Assembly (NCBI GenBank): GCA_963971575.1
Contig: OZ020616.1
Span: 30,918,306-30,982,305, forward strand
DNA from: Liopterus haemorrhoidalis
Lineage: Eukaryota > Arthropoda > Insecta > Coleoptera > Dytiscidae
DNA length: 64,000 bases
Reading direction: 5' to 3'
Shown: piece by piece, positions 10,250-20,527 of the stretch
How the letters are laid out: every line of letters starts with the position of its first letter
How positions within the stretch are numbered: the first letter of the stretch is position 1
Made by a program: the position numbers and the translations under genes
Notes under the pieces: generated by a model
What the model saw: the letters and a program-made list of their open reading frames with translations, nothing else
Database searches by the model: none
What the model was told of the DNA's origin: nothing

Positions 10250-13200
10250 TAGATATTTTTATTATTAAATATTATGTACTACATTTATCTTACAGTAATA
10301 AACTTACACTTAATAATAATTATAATTTTTGCCTTTCGGCTTAAAATCTACTCTCCTTCTCCTTTAGTTAATGTCTTCGTTGACTCCTTTCCTTAATTTT
10401 CTCCCTTCTGTTTTTCACTTCTTTCATCCATTCATACCCCCTTCCTGTTTCATCCAAAATTTCCTTTATCGTTTCCGTTCTGTGTCGTATTTCTTCACAT
10501 TCTTCCAACAAATGTTCAATTGTCTCCTTACCTTCCCTGTACATTCTGCATGTTCTTTCTTCCTCTTTCATCCAAAAATTATTGTCCCTCTCCTCATTTC
10601 CACATCTAAATCTCGCTATCACTTTTTTCTTCTCTCTACTGCCTTTTTCTGTCAAATACTGTGGTTTTCTCACCGTCCAGATCTTTTCATATTTGCTATT
10701 ATATCTTGATTCTCTTATTTTGTATCTTGCTCCGTTTGTTGTATGTCGATCATTCGCTCTGTTACTTCGTGCCCCAATTCTTCTCTATTCATTCTTTGTA
10801 GTGTTACCGCTGTTGTTGAGTAGCCACAATATTCGTACATTTCCTTCCTTTCCTTTTCCCATCTTGATAGTGGTTTTCCTTGTTGATTCCGTTTTTCCAT
10901 TTCCGTCCAGCATTCACAAAGAATTTCTTTTTCCGGGTGTTTAATTATATTTTCTTCATATTTTATGGCTTTTTTGACTGCCTCTATTTTTATTTTCTTC
11001 ATTTTCGTCTCTTCCAGTATAATGTATGTTGGTGTGTTCGTGTCTACTCCCAACATCCATTTTTAGTATTTTATTTGTACTTTTTCTATATGTTCTCGTT
11101 CCGCCCACCCCCATACTTCTGCTCCATACATTATTATATTTTTTATCAACTACGTTCTATAATCCCCTTTGAATTTTCGTTCCCCAATACTCCATAGTTC
11201 CCCATACTTGCGGTAGGGCTAGCATGGCCTTCTTATTTAATAGTCTCGTATGTGCCTCTGTTCCTCCGTTGCTTCTAAATTGGTACCCTAGGTATTAATA
11301 TTCCTTTACTTTTTCTATTTTCTCTTCTCCCCATGTCCATTTTTCTACTTTCTCCCTTCCACCTCCCTTTCGAAACAACATGATTTTAGATTTAGCTGCA
11401 TTTAGATTGAGTTTTTCTTGGTTAGGTATTTTTCAATGTATAGTATGGGGCTTAATGGACATCCTTGCCGAAGTCCTTGAACTGTCCAAAACTCTTCGGT
11501 TTCCTTCTGTCCTACTCTTACCACCTTGCTGATTAAGTTATATATTTCCTCTATTCTGTTGACGATTCTGTTTTTTATTCCCAATTCCTTAGCTTTGTTT
11601 AGCAGAGTTTTACCAACTCTGCTCTATCAACAGAATCGAACGCCGCCTTCCGTTCCTACTATATAATTAACAATATAAATATTGTCCATAGTGCCTCTTT
11701 CCTTTCTAAATCCTGCTTGCGTATCTGGTATAATACCTTTATCTTCCGCTTCCTTTTTATTTTTTTCTTTCAGGATCATTGCATATAATTTGTATGCAGT
11801 ATCTAATACCGTAATCCCTCTGTAATTGTTTACATCTTTTTTGCTTCCTGTTTTATGTATCGGGTGTATTATTCCTTTTCTCCATCTGTCTGGTAGTTGT
11901 TTCCCTTTCCATATCCTGTTTAATACATCCGTTAAGTTCGTTATTAAATTCTCAGTTCCATATATCCATGTCTCATTTTTTATATCATCTTCCCCCGCGG
12001 TTTTCTTCTTTTTCAATTTATTAATCTGTCTCTTTACGTCATCTACAGTTATATCTTCGATGTGTTCGTCGTTTTCCCGATTTTCCTTGATTTTCTTTTT
12101 TTGGCTTTTCGGCTCGGCCCTTTAATATTTCCATAAAATGTTCCTTCCATTCATTTGTCGTTATGTTTTCATCTGTATCTTTATATTTTCCTCTTTCTTT
12201 ATTAATGTATTTCCATGCTTCATTATCATTTTTTATATTCTTAATTTCATCTTCTTCTTCTTTCTTCTTTTTATCTTTCTTCATTCTGCATAAATTTTTG
12301 TACTCTTTCTGGTGTCTCTCATATTCCTCTTACGTGTCTTCCCGTTTTTCCATTTCTTTAATTCCATCTTCACTCTGTTTTTATTTTTTCTGCAGCTTGC
12401 ATCCCACCATTTGTTTCTTCCGGGTTTGTCGGTTCTGTTGCATCTTCTCCGGTTCGTTGCGTTGTGTATTTTGTTTACCAGATTACTTATTTCTAGTTCA
12501 ATTTCATTTTTTTCGAATCTTTCCTTCACGATTAGTGTTTTATACTTGTTTATTCCTTCTTTCGACCAGTCTGTTACTGTAATCTCGTTTTTATTTATGC
12601 TTTTATTGTCTTCTCTTGCAATATTGTTTTGATAGGTTGGTGATCTGATTCCACGCTTTCCTCTATCTTAAATGTCTCTATTTTCTGAAACGCGTCTTCA
12701 TTCACTATTGTGTAGTCTATAACTGTAGCTTCACCTCTTGGTCCTATATAAGTATATTCCCCTTCTTCATCCCCTTCGACATTTCCATTCAGAAAACATC
12801 CTCTCTCTACTACCATTTCTTGCAATATTTTCCCCTCTTTGTTGATTTTTTTATCTTTTGACTTTCTTTTTCTACTGTCTATAATTTCTGAAATGTGAGT
12901 TTCTCTGTCTCCCATTTCTCCTATTCTTCCATTAAAATCTCCCCCTATTACTAAATTTTGCTCTTGGGTTGGGTCTATTTTCTGCTCTAATTCGCTTTTT
13001 ATTTCCTTCATTCTCCCTTCGCTGTAAATTGTGACTATTTTCCATCTTTCTTTATTGACTTTTATTGTTCTCTCCATAATAGCTTCTTCATATGTTACGT
13101 TCTATTTCCGCTAGCTCATGTCTGATTCCAATTGTTATTCCTCCTTTTGCCCTTCCTTTCTTATGTTCTCTCTGCGCATGTTTTCTTTTTCAGCAGAATT

Positions 13201-13420
13201 GTTTGGGCAGACTCTTTTCACAGGTTTCCCAATCTTTTTCCTCTATCCATGTTTCCGTAAATCCTATAATATCATAATTTTTGACATATTCCCAAAATTC
13301 TTCGTCTTTTCCTTTCAATCCATGTACATTCCAAAATCTTATTGTTATTTTATGTTCATTGTCCTTTTCTTTGCCGTTTTGTGTATTGCTTTTGTTTCCC
13401 TGTCTTCTCGTACTTATAAG
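10250..13420 (-). pseudogene. Non-LTR retrotransposon ORF2 (endonuclease + reverse transcriptase), degenerate
   Basis: On the minus strand the APE-like endonuclease begins near 13340 (WNVHGLKGKDEEFWEYV, FTETW) and continues with GGDFNGRIGEMG and ESDHQPI, so the catalytic N, E, D/N and SDH positions are all present. The RT follows with KKKTAGEDDIK, HKTGSKKDVNNYRGI, TQAGFRKERGTMDN, AAFDSVDRAELV and GLRQGCPLSPILY. The palm motif YADD is missing: SPILY runs straight into LNLKIML, a small deletion near 11430. A C-terminal Cys/His segment (CRMYREGKETIEHLLEEC) ends near 10370. A TATC-rich tail at about 10238-10256 marks the 3' end. Several frameshifts and stops separate these blocks. The Jockey/I/R1 group is the likely home; the exact clade was not resolved. 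Confidence 0.8.
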
Positions 13421-13429
13421 TTTTTTGGC

Positions 13430-14066
13430 GTTGCTATTTTCCGTCGATATTCATTTTTTTGTATGCTACTGCCATGTGGTTACCTTTTTCTCTTTCTACT
13501 TTCGCCATATTCCTCAGCTTTCCCTGAATCGTTCTTTCTCTTGGGGTCAGGTCATGATCTATATATATCTCTTTCCCCTTTAATTTGTATTTACTTGACA
13601 TGACCTTTTGATTTTCGTCCCAATTTTCCATCGCCACTACTGTTAAATCAGTCTCATTTTTCGTAATTATTTTATAAGTTTCTTTGATGTCAACATCCAC
13701 CCCCAGCTCTGTTTTTATGAATTCCTTCAAGTTCGTGTCCAGGTTGTTTCTTCCTAAATCTACTCCTTTTATAATGATATTATTTTTCCTCCTTGTTTTT
13801 TCTTGTTCTTCCTCTTTATTTTCCAGTCTTTGGATCCTCTGTATCATACTTTCTTTTTCTATTTTCCACAATTCTTCTTTCTTTTTAAGTTCTCTTATCT
13901 CTTATTTTAGTTCATCAATCGTCTTTCTGGTTTCACGGTTATCCTCCTTAATTTCTTTCATCATATTTTGATTTTCTCTCTTTATATCCGTTATTTTTGC
14001 ATACAGTTGTTTAAGTATTCCTTATACTGATTCTATTTCTTGCTCTGGTTCAAATTTTGACTTCAT
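13430..14066 (-). pseudogene. Non-LTR retrotransposon ORF1 (coiled coil + nucleic-acid binding), degenerate
   Basis: A start codon at 14064-14066 opens MKSKFEPEQEIESV. A stop follows soon after, then a Lys/Glu-rich coiled coil (KIEKESMIQRIQRLENKEEE), then NNIIIKGVDLGRNNLDTNLK and the RRM-like/C-terminal part with YKLKGKEIYIDHDLTPRERT. This layout is typical of ORF1 proteins of non-LTR elements that package the RNA. It lies directly upstream of the ORF2 remnant on the same strand, so the pair is one element of about 3.8 kb. At least two in-frame stops make it inactive. Confidence 0.7.
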
Positions 14067-14129
14067 TGTGTTGATTCACAGTCAAAATTATACAGTGAAA
14101 TTAAAATATAAAAGGAAAAAGTTTAATTG

Positions 14130-14345
14130 GGAATTATATTTTAATACTATATAATTTATTACATGCAAACCACTGATTTAATTTATCTAGGAAGCCTTTG
14201 ACCAGGCTTTGAATTTCGATGTAGTCTATTCCAGTTATCAGAGTTATTGTGTCATCGGTATATATTGTTAATAAATTGCTTATGAAAATTACAATGTCAT
14301 TAATAAGGAACGTGAACAACATTGGTCTAAGAACTGATCCCTACG
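14130..14345 (-). pseudogene. Reverse transcriptase fragment of a second non-LTR element
   Basis: The minus-strand translation reads GIP, stop, GSVLRPMLFTFLINDI, VIFISNLLTIYTDDTITL. This matches the RT block GIPQGSVLGP..LFLLFINDI..YADD, with the Q codon now a stop, G changed to R and YADD changed to YTDD. It continues about 35 residues (FLDKLNQWFACNKLYS). Family unknown; it abuts the 5' end of the neighbouring antisense element but belongs to another family. Confidence 0.75.
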
Positions 14346-15098
14346 GAATCCCTATGTCAACAGATCAGACTAAACGATTCTAATGTGTCCATTAAATATG
14401 TAAGTGACTTGCACATATTAACGCATAAAAAACTGATAGGTAAACAAAAAAATGACGAAGACAACAACTGTTAACACCGAATATACTCGTGTGTATAATA
14501 AAAAATAAATTAACTTGAATTATTTAAAAAGAAATCGCCTTCTGATATCATACTCACAAATTATATTTTTTCATTTGCAACATACGAGCGTTCAAGTATT
14601 TTTTTTAGGACTAACTTTGAATTTGAAATTTGAAAATTAGTCCGAATCTAGGTAAAGAAATATTAGATTTTCGCTACTAGATTCCAAATGAAATTCCAGG
14701 GCAAAGGATTGTTCAACTTAATGCGGATTAAAAATATTAAAATACTTAAAAATAATTATGTTGATTGATTGATATTTTTTTGAACGTAATACCGCAATGC
14801 GTCAAATAATAAAAAAAAAGGAAAATTCTACTACTTAAGTTTTCAAACATAAATTTTAAAATAACCATAACCATACACGCTAAATCATTGCAATGTCGTA
14901 CTTAATACATTTATCTTTGTCATGTCTCGCGGGTTACGTTTATTTGGTCGCTGGATTAAGGACGCGCTTAAGAAAAGGTTTAGATCTACTGTTTTAAAGT
15001 ATTGCATTCAAAAGGAGTGGTAGTGGTTTTTTTTTTTTGTATTTCCACCGATTAAATATATTGTTGTCAGTTGAGTATAGTCTTTATGTAGTTACAGC
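14346..15098. other. Non-coding DNA; 5' part of a dispersed repeat
   Basis: No gene seen. From about 15010 to 15098 the sequence (a GTAGTGG motif, a T run, GTTGAGTATAGTCTTTATG) resembles 17655-17745. The shared repeat continues after the hAT MITE at 15607, so the MITE interrupts it. Confidence 0.5.
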
Positions 15099-15598
15099 CA
15101 GGGCCGGCGTTAGGATTTGCGAGGCCATGTGCCAGGGCAGGCGTGACGCCATGTACCAGGGCAGGCGCGAGGCCATGTGCGAGAGTGACAAGAAAAATTT
15201 ATATTGACGCGGTGGTCAAAAAGGACTGGTTCAATAATGATGGACCACGCAAAATGACGGAATTAACGAGATACATCAGTCAAATTGTAATTTTCCTTAC
15301 CTGGTGTTGTCCGCTACCACGCTTATCCTGGGTGCCTCGACTATCATATCCGCCCACATCGGTTGTGTGATTTTCTCTCGTATTCGTGAAAACACAGCGC
15401 TTCACAGCCGATGCAAAGCATCCCACCCATTTTCTTCTTTCCATCTTCATCGCGCTCGAAAACTACATACATAATTTAGATGGGAGTTTGGTGTTGGCGA
15501 GTACGCGCGGTTCAGAAACTTCGCATCATGCACGAGGCTTTTTGGGCCGCGAGGCCATGTGCCACTGCACATACTGCACATGCCTAGCGCCGGCCCTG
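15099..15598. mobile_element. hAT-like MITE (500 bp)
   Basis: The ends are CAGGGCCGGCGTTAGG and (reverse complement) CAGGGCCGGCGCTAGG. The flanking 8-mers GTTACAGC (15091-15098) and ATTACAGC (15599-15606) differ at one base, a hAT-size target duplication. Near the left end the phrase GAGGCCATGTGC-AGGGCAGGCG is repeated. No transposase. The related sequence at 17690-17760 lacks this insert, which supports the boundaries. Confidence 0.85.
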
Positions 15599-15606
15599 AT
15601 TACAGC

Positions 15607-15850
15607 TGACTAGTTTCGCTCAATTCGAGCATTATAAAAGCTGCAAAAAAAAAAAAAAAAATGGATAAGTGCAATTTTGAAGATATATACCTATAGGTAA
15701 AAAACATAAAAACGTACCTGACAGTCGAAAAAATTAATAAATAAATAAAAGTTCTTATTGAAGTCAAAATACACAGTAAAACCTTGTCAGAAAACAAAAT
15801 GGAGTAAGTAAACGGTCGTTGAGGCAATCATGACTTGCCTGAATCATGAC
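15607..15850. repeat. Dispersed repeat, second half of copy 1
   Basis: GACTAGTTTCGCTCAATTCG, ATTATAAAAGCT, TTTGAAGATATA and ACGTACCTGAC occur in the same order at 17745-17990. Together with about 15010-15098 this is one repeat copy split by the MITE. Family and function unknown; it encodes nothing visible. Confidence 0.6.
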
Positions 15851-16052
15851 TTGAATACGTCCGATGTGCTTTTTTAAAATTTGTTTCAACGTTTAAATTC
15901 TGGTCGGTAATAGAAATAAAACAATTTTCAATAAATTAACACATTCAAACACAATTCAAAATTTAAATTTTAGGTTTTCCGCCATAATTCCTCAAATATT
16001 TATCCAATAAAAAAAATGTATCTAGATAAAATATTTGCCTTCTTATTTTTAA

Positions 16053-16572
16053 CCCTTTACTGCATGAATTTTTATTTTTGGCTGAAATAATTCATGAGCA
16101 TTAGGAATTGGTTCTTATTGATAGAAAAATAGTTAACAAATATATTTAAAATATTAATTATTATTTTTATGAAAAAATAATAATTAAAATAATAATTTAG
16201 GGTTTGTGCCATACATGGAACATTATGATTCTACATTATGTTACAAAAGAAAATGATTCCGTATTATTTGCTCGTCAATTGCTAGGTGTTCTTCATTAGG
16301 GATTAAAAGCAGTCGCCCTCGAATTTTTGAAAGAAAAGGTCGTAATCTTCTCGTTGTCCTTTCTCAATAAATTCAGAGTTATAGTTGAAGTGCAAATTCC
16401 GCTTGATATCCTCAAATCTATTGCAGCCAATTACTTGAGATACTGCAGGATCCATTGCTGTGTATGTGGCATATATGAACATTTATGAAGTAACGTTCTG
16501 ATTCAGTTTTAAAAGTAAAATAAAAAATAAAAATCGGAATGTGCCATATATGGCACACTACGCGGTAAAGAG
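16053..16572 (-). mobile_element. piggyBac-like deletion derivative (520 bp) with transposase remnant
   Basis: TTAA flanks both ends (16049-16052, 16573-16576). The termini are CCCTTTACTGC and, reverse complemented, CTCTTTACCGC, as expected for piggyBac. On the minus strand, about 16460-16300 reads AMDPAVSQVIGCNRF, EDIKRNLHFNYN, matching the NRFEEIKRYLHF block in the transposase N-terminal half. The DDD catalytic core is absent. A palindrome GTGCCATATATGGCAC lies near the right end. It is a non-autonomous copy that kept part of its coding region. Confidence 0.8.
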
Positions 16573-16619
16573 TTAACAAAAAAAAAATATATGTAAATTG
16601 CATTAAAGTATTATCTTTC

Positions 16620-17330
16620 TAACTTAACCACACAAAACAATCCAAATACCTTGGAGTAACACTAGATAGAACCCTATCTTTTGCATTTAAGCAATACTGC
16701 CGGAAAATTGAAAACCAGAAATAATATTCTTCAAAAAAATTTCTGGAACAACATGTAGAGCATTGGAAAATACGTTGAAAACTACTGTTCTTGGGCTTGT
16801 TTATCCATTGGCTGAGTACGCAGCACCTATCTGGCTAAATAATGCTCATACAGGTAGATTGTCAGCTGAACACTTCCATGCGTATCATCAGTGGCACAAT
16901 TAAATCCACACCCGTGAAATGGTTCCCAATACTAACAAATATCGCCCCGCCTGATTTGAGACATTCTAGTAATTTACTTTGGGAGTACAGAAAAGTATCG
17001 AACAAAACAGAACTCCCAATACATGATCATTTAATATACATCAACGACTTAAATTTCGTAAACCACGGATTTTTATTTAACTGATAAATGGAGGGAAAGA
17101 TGGAATGAGAACGTTGTTATTAACGGCGAACTTATTACTGATTCAAATGCAATGCTGTATGGAGACATAACTGGACAAACTATAACCGAAGAGGAACGAA
17201 TCATGGAATGTGTTCATAGATGATGCATAAATGGAGTATTGCTGAATCTGCCGCCTGTGATTGTGAAGCCCAGAATCAAACTATTCCGCACATAGAATGT
17301 ATAAGATTATTGGTGGTTTGTGGAATAGAA
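16620..17330 (+). pseudogene. Jockey-type non-LTR ORF2 C-terminal fragment
   Basis: Starts HTKQSKYLGVTLDRTLSF, then YCRKIEN, and after frameshifts RIISGTIKSTPVKWFP, TNIAPPDLRHSSNLL, and later HKWSIAESAACDCEA, NQTIPHIECI. These are the region after the RT thumb and the C-terminal Cys/His knuckle (CDCxxxxQTxxHxxxxC) of Jockey-like elements. Stops and shifts break it at least four times. A pure T run follows at 17340. Confidence 0.75.
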
Positions 17331-17337
17331 GTTCTTG

Positions 17338-17363
17338 ATTTTTTTTTTTTTTTTTTTTTTTTT
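17338..17363. repeat. Poly(T) run
   Basis: A T run of about 22 then CTTTTT. Oriented against the preceding Jockey fragment it does not act as that fragment's A tail. It may mark the 3' end of something on the minus strand. Confidence 0.8.
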
Positions 17364-17420
17364 CTTTTTGCCGTACAGTAAAATATTGACGAAGCTTAGA
17401 GCTATATATAAACAGCTAAG

Positions 17421-17556
17421 GGCCGTTTCTGAAAGCTTAACCGAGTTTGATCTTTTGGTTAAACTCGGTTACAATATAACAATCCCATAAGTAACCATAG
17501 CAACCATTTTCTAAATATTTGGTTATAGTTAACTAAGCTTTCAGAAACCGGTCCTT
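17421..17556. repeat. Short palindromic MITE-like repeat (about 135 bp)
   Basis: The left end GGCCGTTTCTGAAAGCTTA and the right end (reverse complement GGACCGGTTTCTGAAAGC) are inverted. A smaller inverted pair, AACCGAGTTT and AAACTCGGTT, lies just inside the left end. The target duplication is unclear. No coding capacity. Confidence 0.55.
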
Positions 17557-17654
17557 AGCCGGTCAATAATTTTATATTCTATATTAAATTCTAAATGGAC
17601 GAAATCACTCATGTTTCCATCAAAAGAGCGAAGTGGACAATTGGAAACTGTATG

Positions 17655-17990
17655 AAGAATACGAGTAGTAGGTTTTTTTTAGATTGTTGCCGAATAAAAT
17701 ATTAACGTTAGTTGAATATGTTCTTTATTAAAATTCTAGCTTACTAGTTTCGCTCATTCGAGCATTATAAAAGCTACAAACAAATGAAAAGTGATAAATA
17801 CAAATTTGAAGATATACAATAGTCCGAATTATGATTAAATAGTAACTAAATGGTAAAAAACATAAAGACGTACCTGACTGTCAAACAAATTAATTAAAAA
17901 TAAATAAAAGTTCGTCATGAAGTTATAAATGCGCATCGGGCATATTCAAAGGTTATGACTTGCTTAAACGACCGTTAGTTTATACACTAT
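17655..17990. repeat. Dispersed repeat, copy 2 (without MITE)
   Basis: The same order of words as 15010-15098 plus 15607-15850, without the hAT insert: GTTGAATATGTTCTTTAT, CTTACTAGTTTCGCTCATTC, ATTATAAAAGCTAC, TTTGAAGATATAC, ACGTACCTGACTGTC. It serves as an empty-site reference for the MITE at 15099. Confidence 0.6.
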
Positions 17991-18102
17991 TTTATTTTCT
18001 AACAAGGTTTTACCGCGAGTTTTAAAAATTGTGGCATTGATGTCAAAAGCTTAAATATGAAATTTCATAGAAATCGCTCGCATTCAAATTCAAATTCGCT
18101 TT

Positions 18103-18234
18103 ACATCAGACATCATGCTAAAAATAGTCAAAACGTTATGTAGAGACCTCAATTCGTGAACAACCATCGAAATCTCGAAATGTCTAAATCGGTATGATCA
18201 TAATACCTCCCTTATACATGTGGCGGTCAGTAAA
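18103..18234 (-). mobile_element. HINE family B remnant (5' end only)
   Basis: On the minus strand it reads TTTTACTGACCGCCA, TATAAGGGAGG, ATTATGATCATACCGATT, GACATTTCGAGATTTCGATGG, and stops at the point where the other copies start their (GTCY)n tract. Only the conserved 5' block is present, as if truncated at the microsatellite. Confidence 0.7.
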
Positions 18235-18360
18235 AATAATGTTATGTAATTGTAAATAAACAAATTGCATTAAAGACGCCATATTGGAAAACGATGCGAC
18301 AAATTGTAACAAAAGCTTCATTCTACAAATATGTTTGTAGCTATTACTTAAGGTTATTAC

Positions 18361-19202
18361 CAGGGATGGGGAGTCGGAGTCGGGAGTCGGAAAAAGTGAT
18401 CAACTCCCGACTCATTAATTCAATTTTTTTCAATAATGAGAAAAACTGAAAACGAAAGCAAAATAAATATATTGCAAGAATTTTTTAAAGCACGGAAACA
18501 GGAACGACATTTTGTTCTCTGTTCAAGAACAAAAATGAAATTAAAAATGTTCAATACTGGTTTTACCCGGTTTCCTTTATGCTTTCCAGTTTAAAATTTG
18601 ATTAATACTGCTCGTATTAACAGATTGCCAATGGAGTGGCCGAGCGCATTGAGTCGTGTGGTTTAGACTTGTGGAAACAGTCTGGGCTGGGCGGTCGGTG
18701 GTTCGAGCCTCTTTCGTTGGTGATATTATTCGAGCGAGAATAATATGTTTACATTACTCCCATTTTCACAATCATTCACCCCTCATCCAGATGTAGGAGC
18801 TCGCCCCCTGGCATCGGCGATTAGCCTCGTTGCAGAAATAGGTCGATGTAAAATAAATAAATAATAATAGTATTAACAGATTATATATATATATATACGA
18901 TGCAGTAAATAACAATAATACTAATAATTTTATTTATTTTTTAAAAATATTTGTTTTTACTCATATCCATTTTATCTTTTTCTGTATACTCTGTTTATTA
19001 TGTTTAAGCGGAACTAAACTGGATTTTTTGTTGCTCAAGTTGAAAAGAGCTTCGTGATTATTTCATGTTTCATGTTGACAGCTAAAATCCTAATGTCAAA
19101 ATAGTGACATATTATGAAAAATATAAGGAGTCCGGGAGTCGGAGTTGAAGTCAGAGTTGGTAGTCGGAGTCGGAGTCTTTTTCTGCCGACTCCCCATCCC
19201 TG
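18361..19202. mobile_element. hAT-like element (842 bp) with GGAGTC-rich ends
   Basis: The left end CAGGGATGGGGAGTCGGAG and the right end CCGACTCCCCATCCCTG are inverted. GTTATTAC is duplicated exactly (18353-18360, 19203-19210). Both subterminal regions are built of short GGAGTCGG/GGAGTTG units. A SINE has inserted in the middle. No transposase seen. Confidence 0.85.
18627..18869 (+). mobile_element. tRNA-derived SINE (243 bp), complete
   Basis: The 5' head resembles a Ser/Leu-type tRNA: the pol III A box TGGCCGAGCGCA is at 18637 and the B box GGTTCGAGCC at 18700. The body includes CATCCAGATGTAGGAGC and CGATTAGCCTCGTTGC, and the tail is AAATAAATAAATAATAATA. A perfect 13-bp target duplication GTATTAACAGATT flanks it (18614-18626, 18870-18882). 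It lies inside the hAT element, so it is younger than that insertion. It would be mobilised by a LINE in trans; the partner was not identified. Confidence 0.92.
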
Positions 19203-19545
19203 GTTATTACTAAATAACTTAAGGTTATTGTACTTGGTGGTATATTTTTGCCGCCATCTTGAATCTTGTCACAGTTATTCATCAGCAGCTGATGCAAAAA
19301 CTTGTTAATTTGTGCTCCCTTGATTATAAAAATCTTATGGTGAAATTTTTTGAGTATCCTCTCTAAAAGTCATACCTACAGATAGATAAAATTCTGGTGC
19401 GTATTTTTAAACAATTAGTGCAGTGTTGCTTGAAATGCATGCTTAAATATTGAATATTTAAATAATTTCGTAGTGACATTACGATCGTTTTTATTCTTAA
19501 ACTTGTCTTAACAGCATACATACTGGTGGTTTCAACCTGTTCAAA

Positions 19546-20481
19546 ATGCCAAGTGTTTGTATTGTGTGCAAACGTAATATAAACAACAGGAGCCGTGGCG
19601 TATAGTGTGTCAACTGCAAATGTTTTGTTCATGCTTCTTGCGTGGAAATAAATGAGGAACAATTTAAATTATTTACTATAGGCTCAATAGCATGGTATTG
19701 TGTTTCATGCCGTCCTAACTCTTCGCCCAATTCATCTGCAATGGATGACACATCTGAACCTACTAATACAGCAGTGCTTAGTATGATGCATAAATTACTG
19801 AATACTTTCAAAACCCAAATCATTTCGGAAATGGATAAAAAATTTAATGAATTAATGAAATTTGTTACTTTCTGTAGTAACAAGATTAGTGATTTTGAGA
19901 TGGAGATTAAAAATATAAATGAAAAAATGTCCCAATATGACCATATAAAACAAGAAAATGAAGTATTAAAAAAGGATGTGATAGTATTAGCTCGTAAAGT
20001 TGATGAACTTGAGCAGTACTCTCGTATAAATAATATCGTTATCCAAAACATCCCAGAGAAGAAAGATGAAAATATCTTCAACCTAGTTCGAGACATTGGT
20101 ACAGAATTTGGCGTAATATTATCCAACAACGATCTGGATGCTGCACATAGACTTCCTTCTCGTGTTGCACGTGATGGTAAACCACGAAATATTATTGTTA
20201 AGTTTACATCAAGAAGAATTAAGGATATCTATATTTCAGCTTCTAAGAAAAAACCCTTAACAACAACAGATCTTAGAATTGAAGGCCCTATATCCAAAAT
20301 ATATTTTAATGAACATTTAACTGAAAAAAACAATATTTTATTCAGACAAGCCCGCGAGAAACCTCGGCCTAAGGGATTCAAGTATGTGTGGACAAAAAAT
20401 TGCAAATTATATGTTAGAAAAGATGATATATCCAGAATTTATTCAATCAATTCTGAAACGGATATTGACAAATTTAACTAG
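19546..20481 (+). pseudogene. Non-LTR retrotransposon ORF1 (PHD finger + coiled coil), one stop
   Basis: ATG at 19546 opens a Cys-rich N-terminus: MPSVCIVCKRNINNRSRGV, stop TAG at 19603, CVNCKCFVHASCVEI, and YCVSCRP further on. The C-x2-C, C-x2-C, H-x3-C, C-x2-C spacing is a PHD-type zinc finger, as found in ORF1 of CR1-like elements. A coiled coil follows (VDELEQYSRINNIVIQNIPE) and then a conserved C-terminal domain with AHRLPSR. The frame is open for 279 codons from the internal ATG at 19642. The TAG may be a C-to-T change of a Gln codon. Without it the protein would be about 311 residues. ORF2 starts 46 bp downstream. Confidence 0.85.
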
Positions 20482-20527
20482 AAATCATTAAATCAAATCA
20501 GTTCATTTATAAACACCTTTTACTTCG

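Noticed and set aside
10371..13971. Many Phe/Ser-rich plus-strand frames
   Set aside because: They are antisense shadows of the Lys/Glu-rich retrotransposon proteins on the minus strand.
17338..17363. Poly(T) as poly(A) tail of the Jockey fragment
   Set aside because: The orientation is wrong for a plus-strand element.
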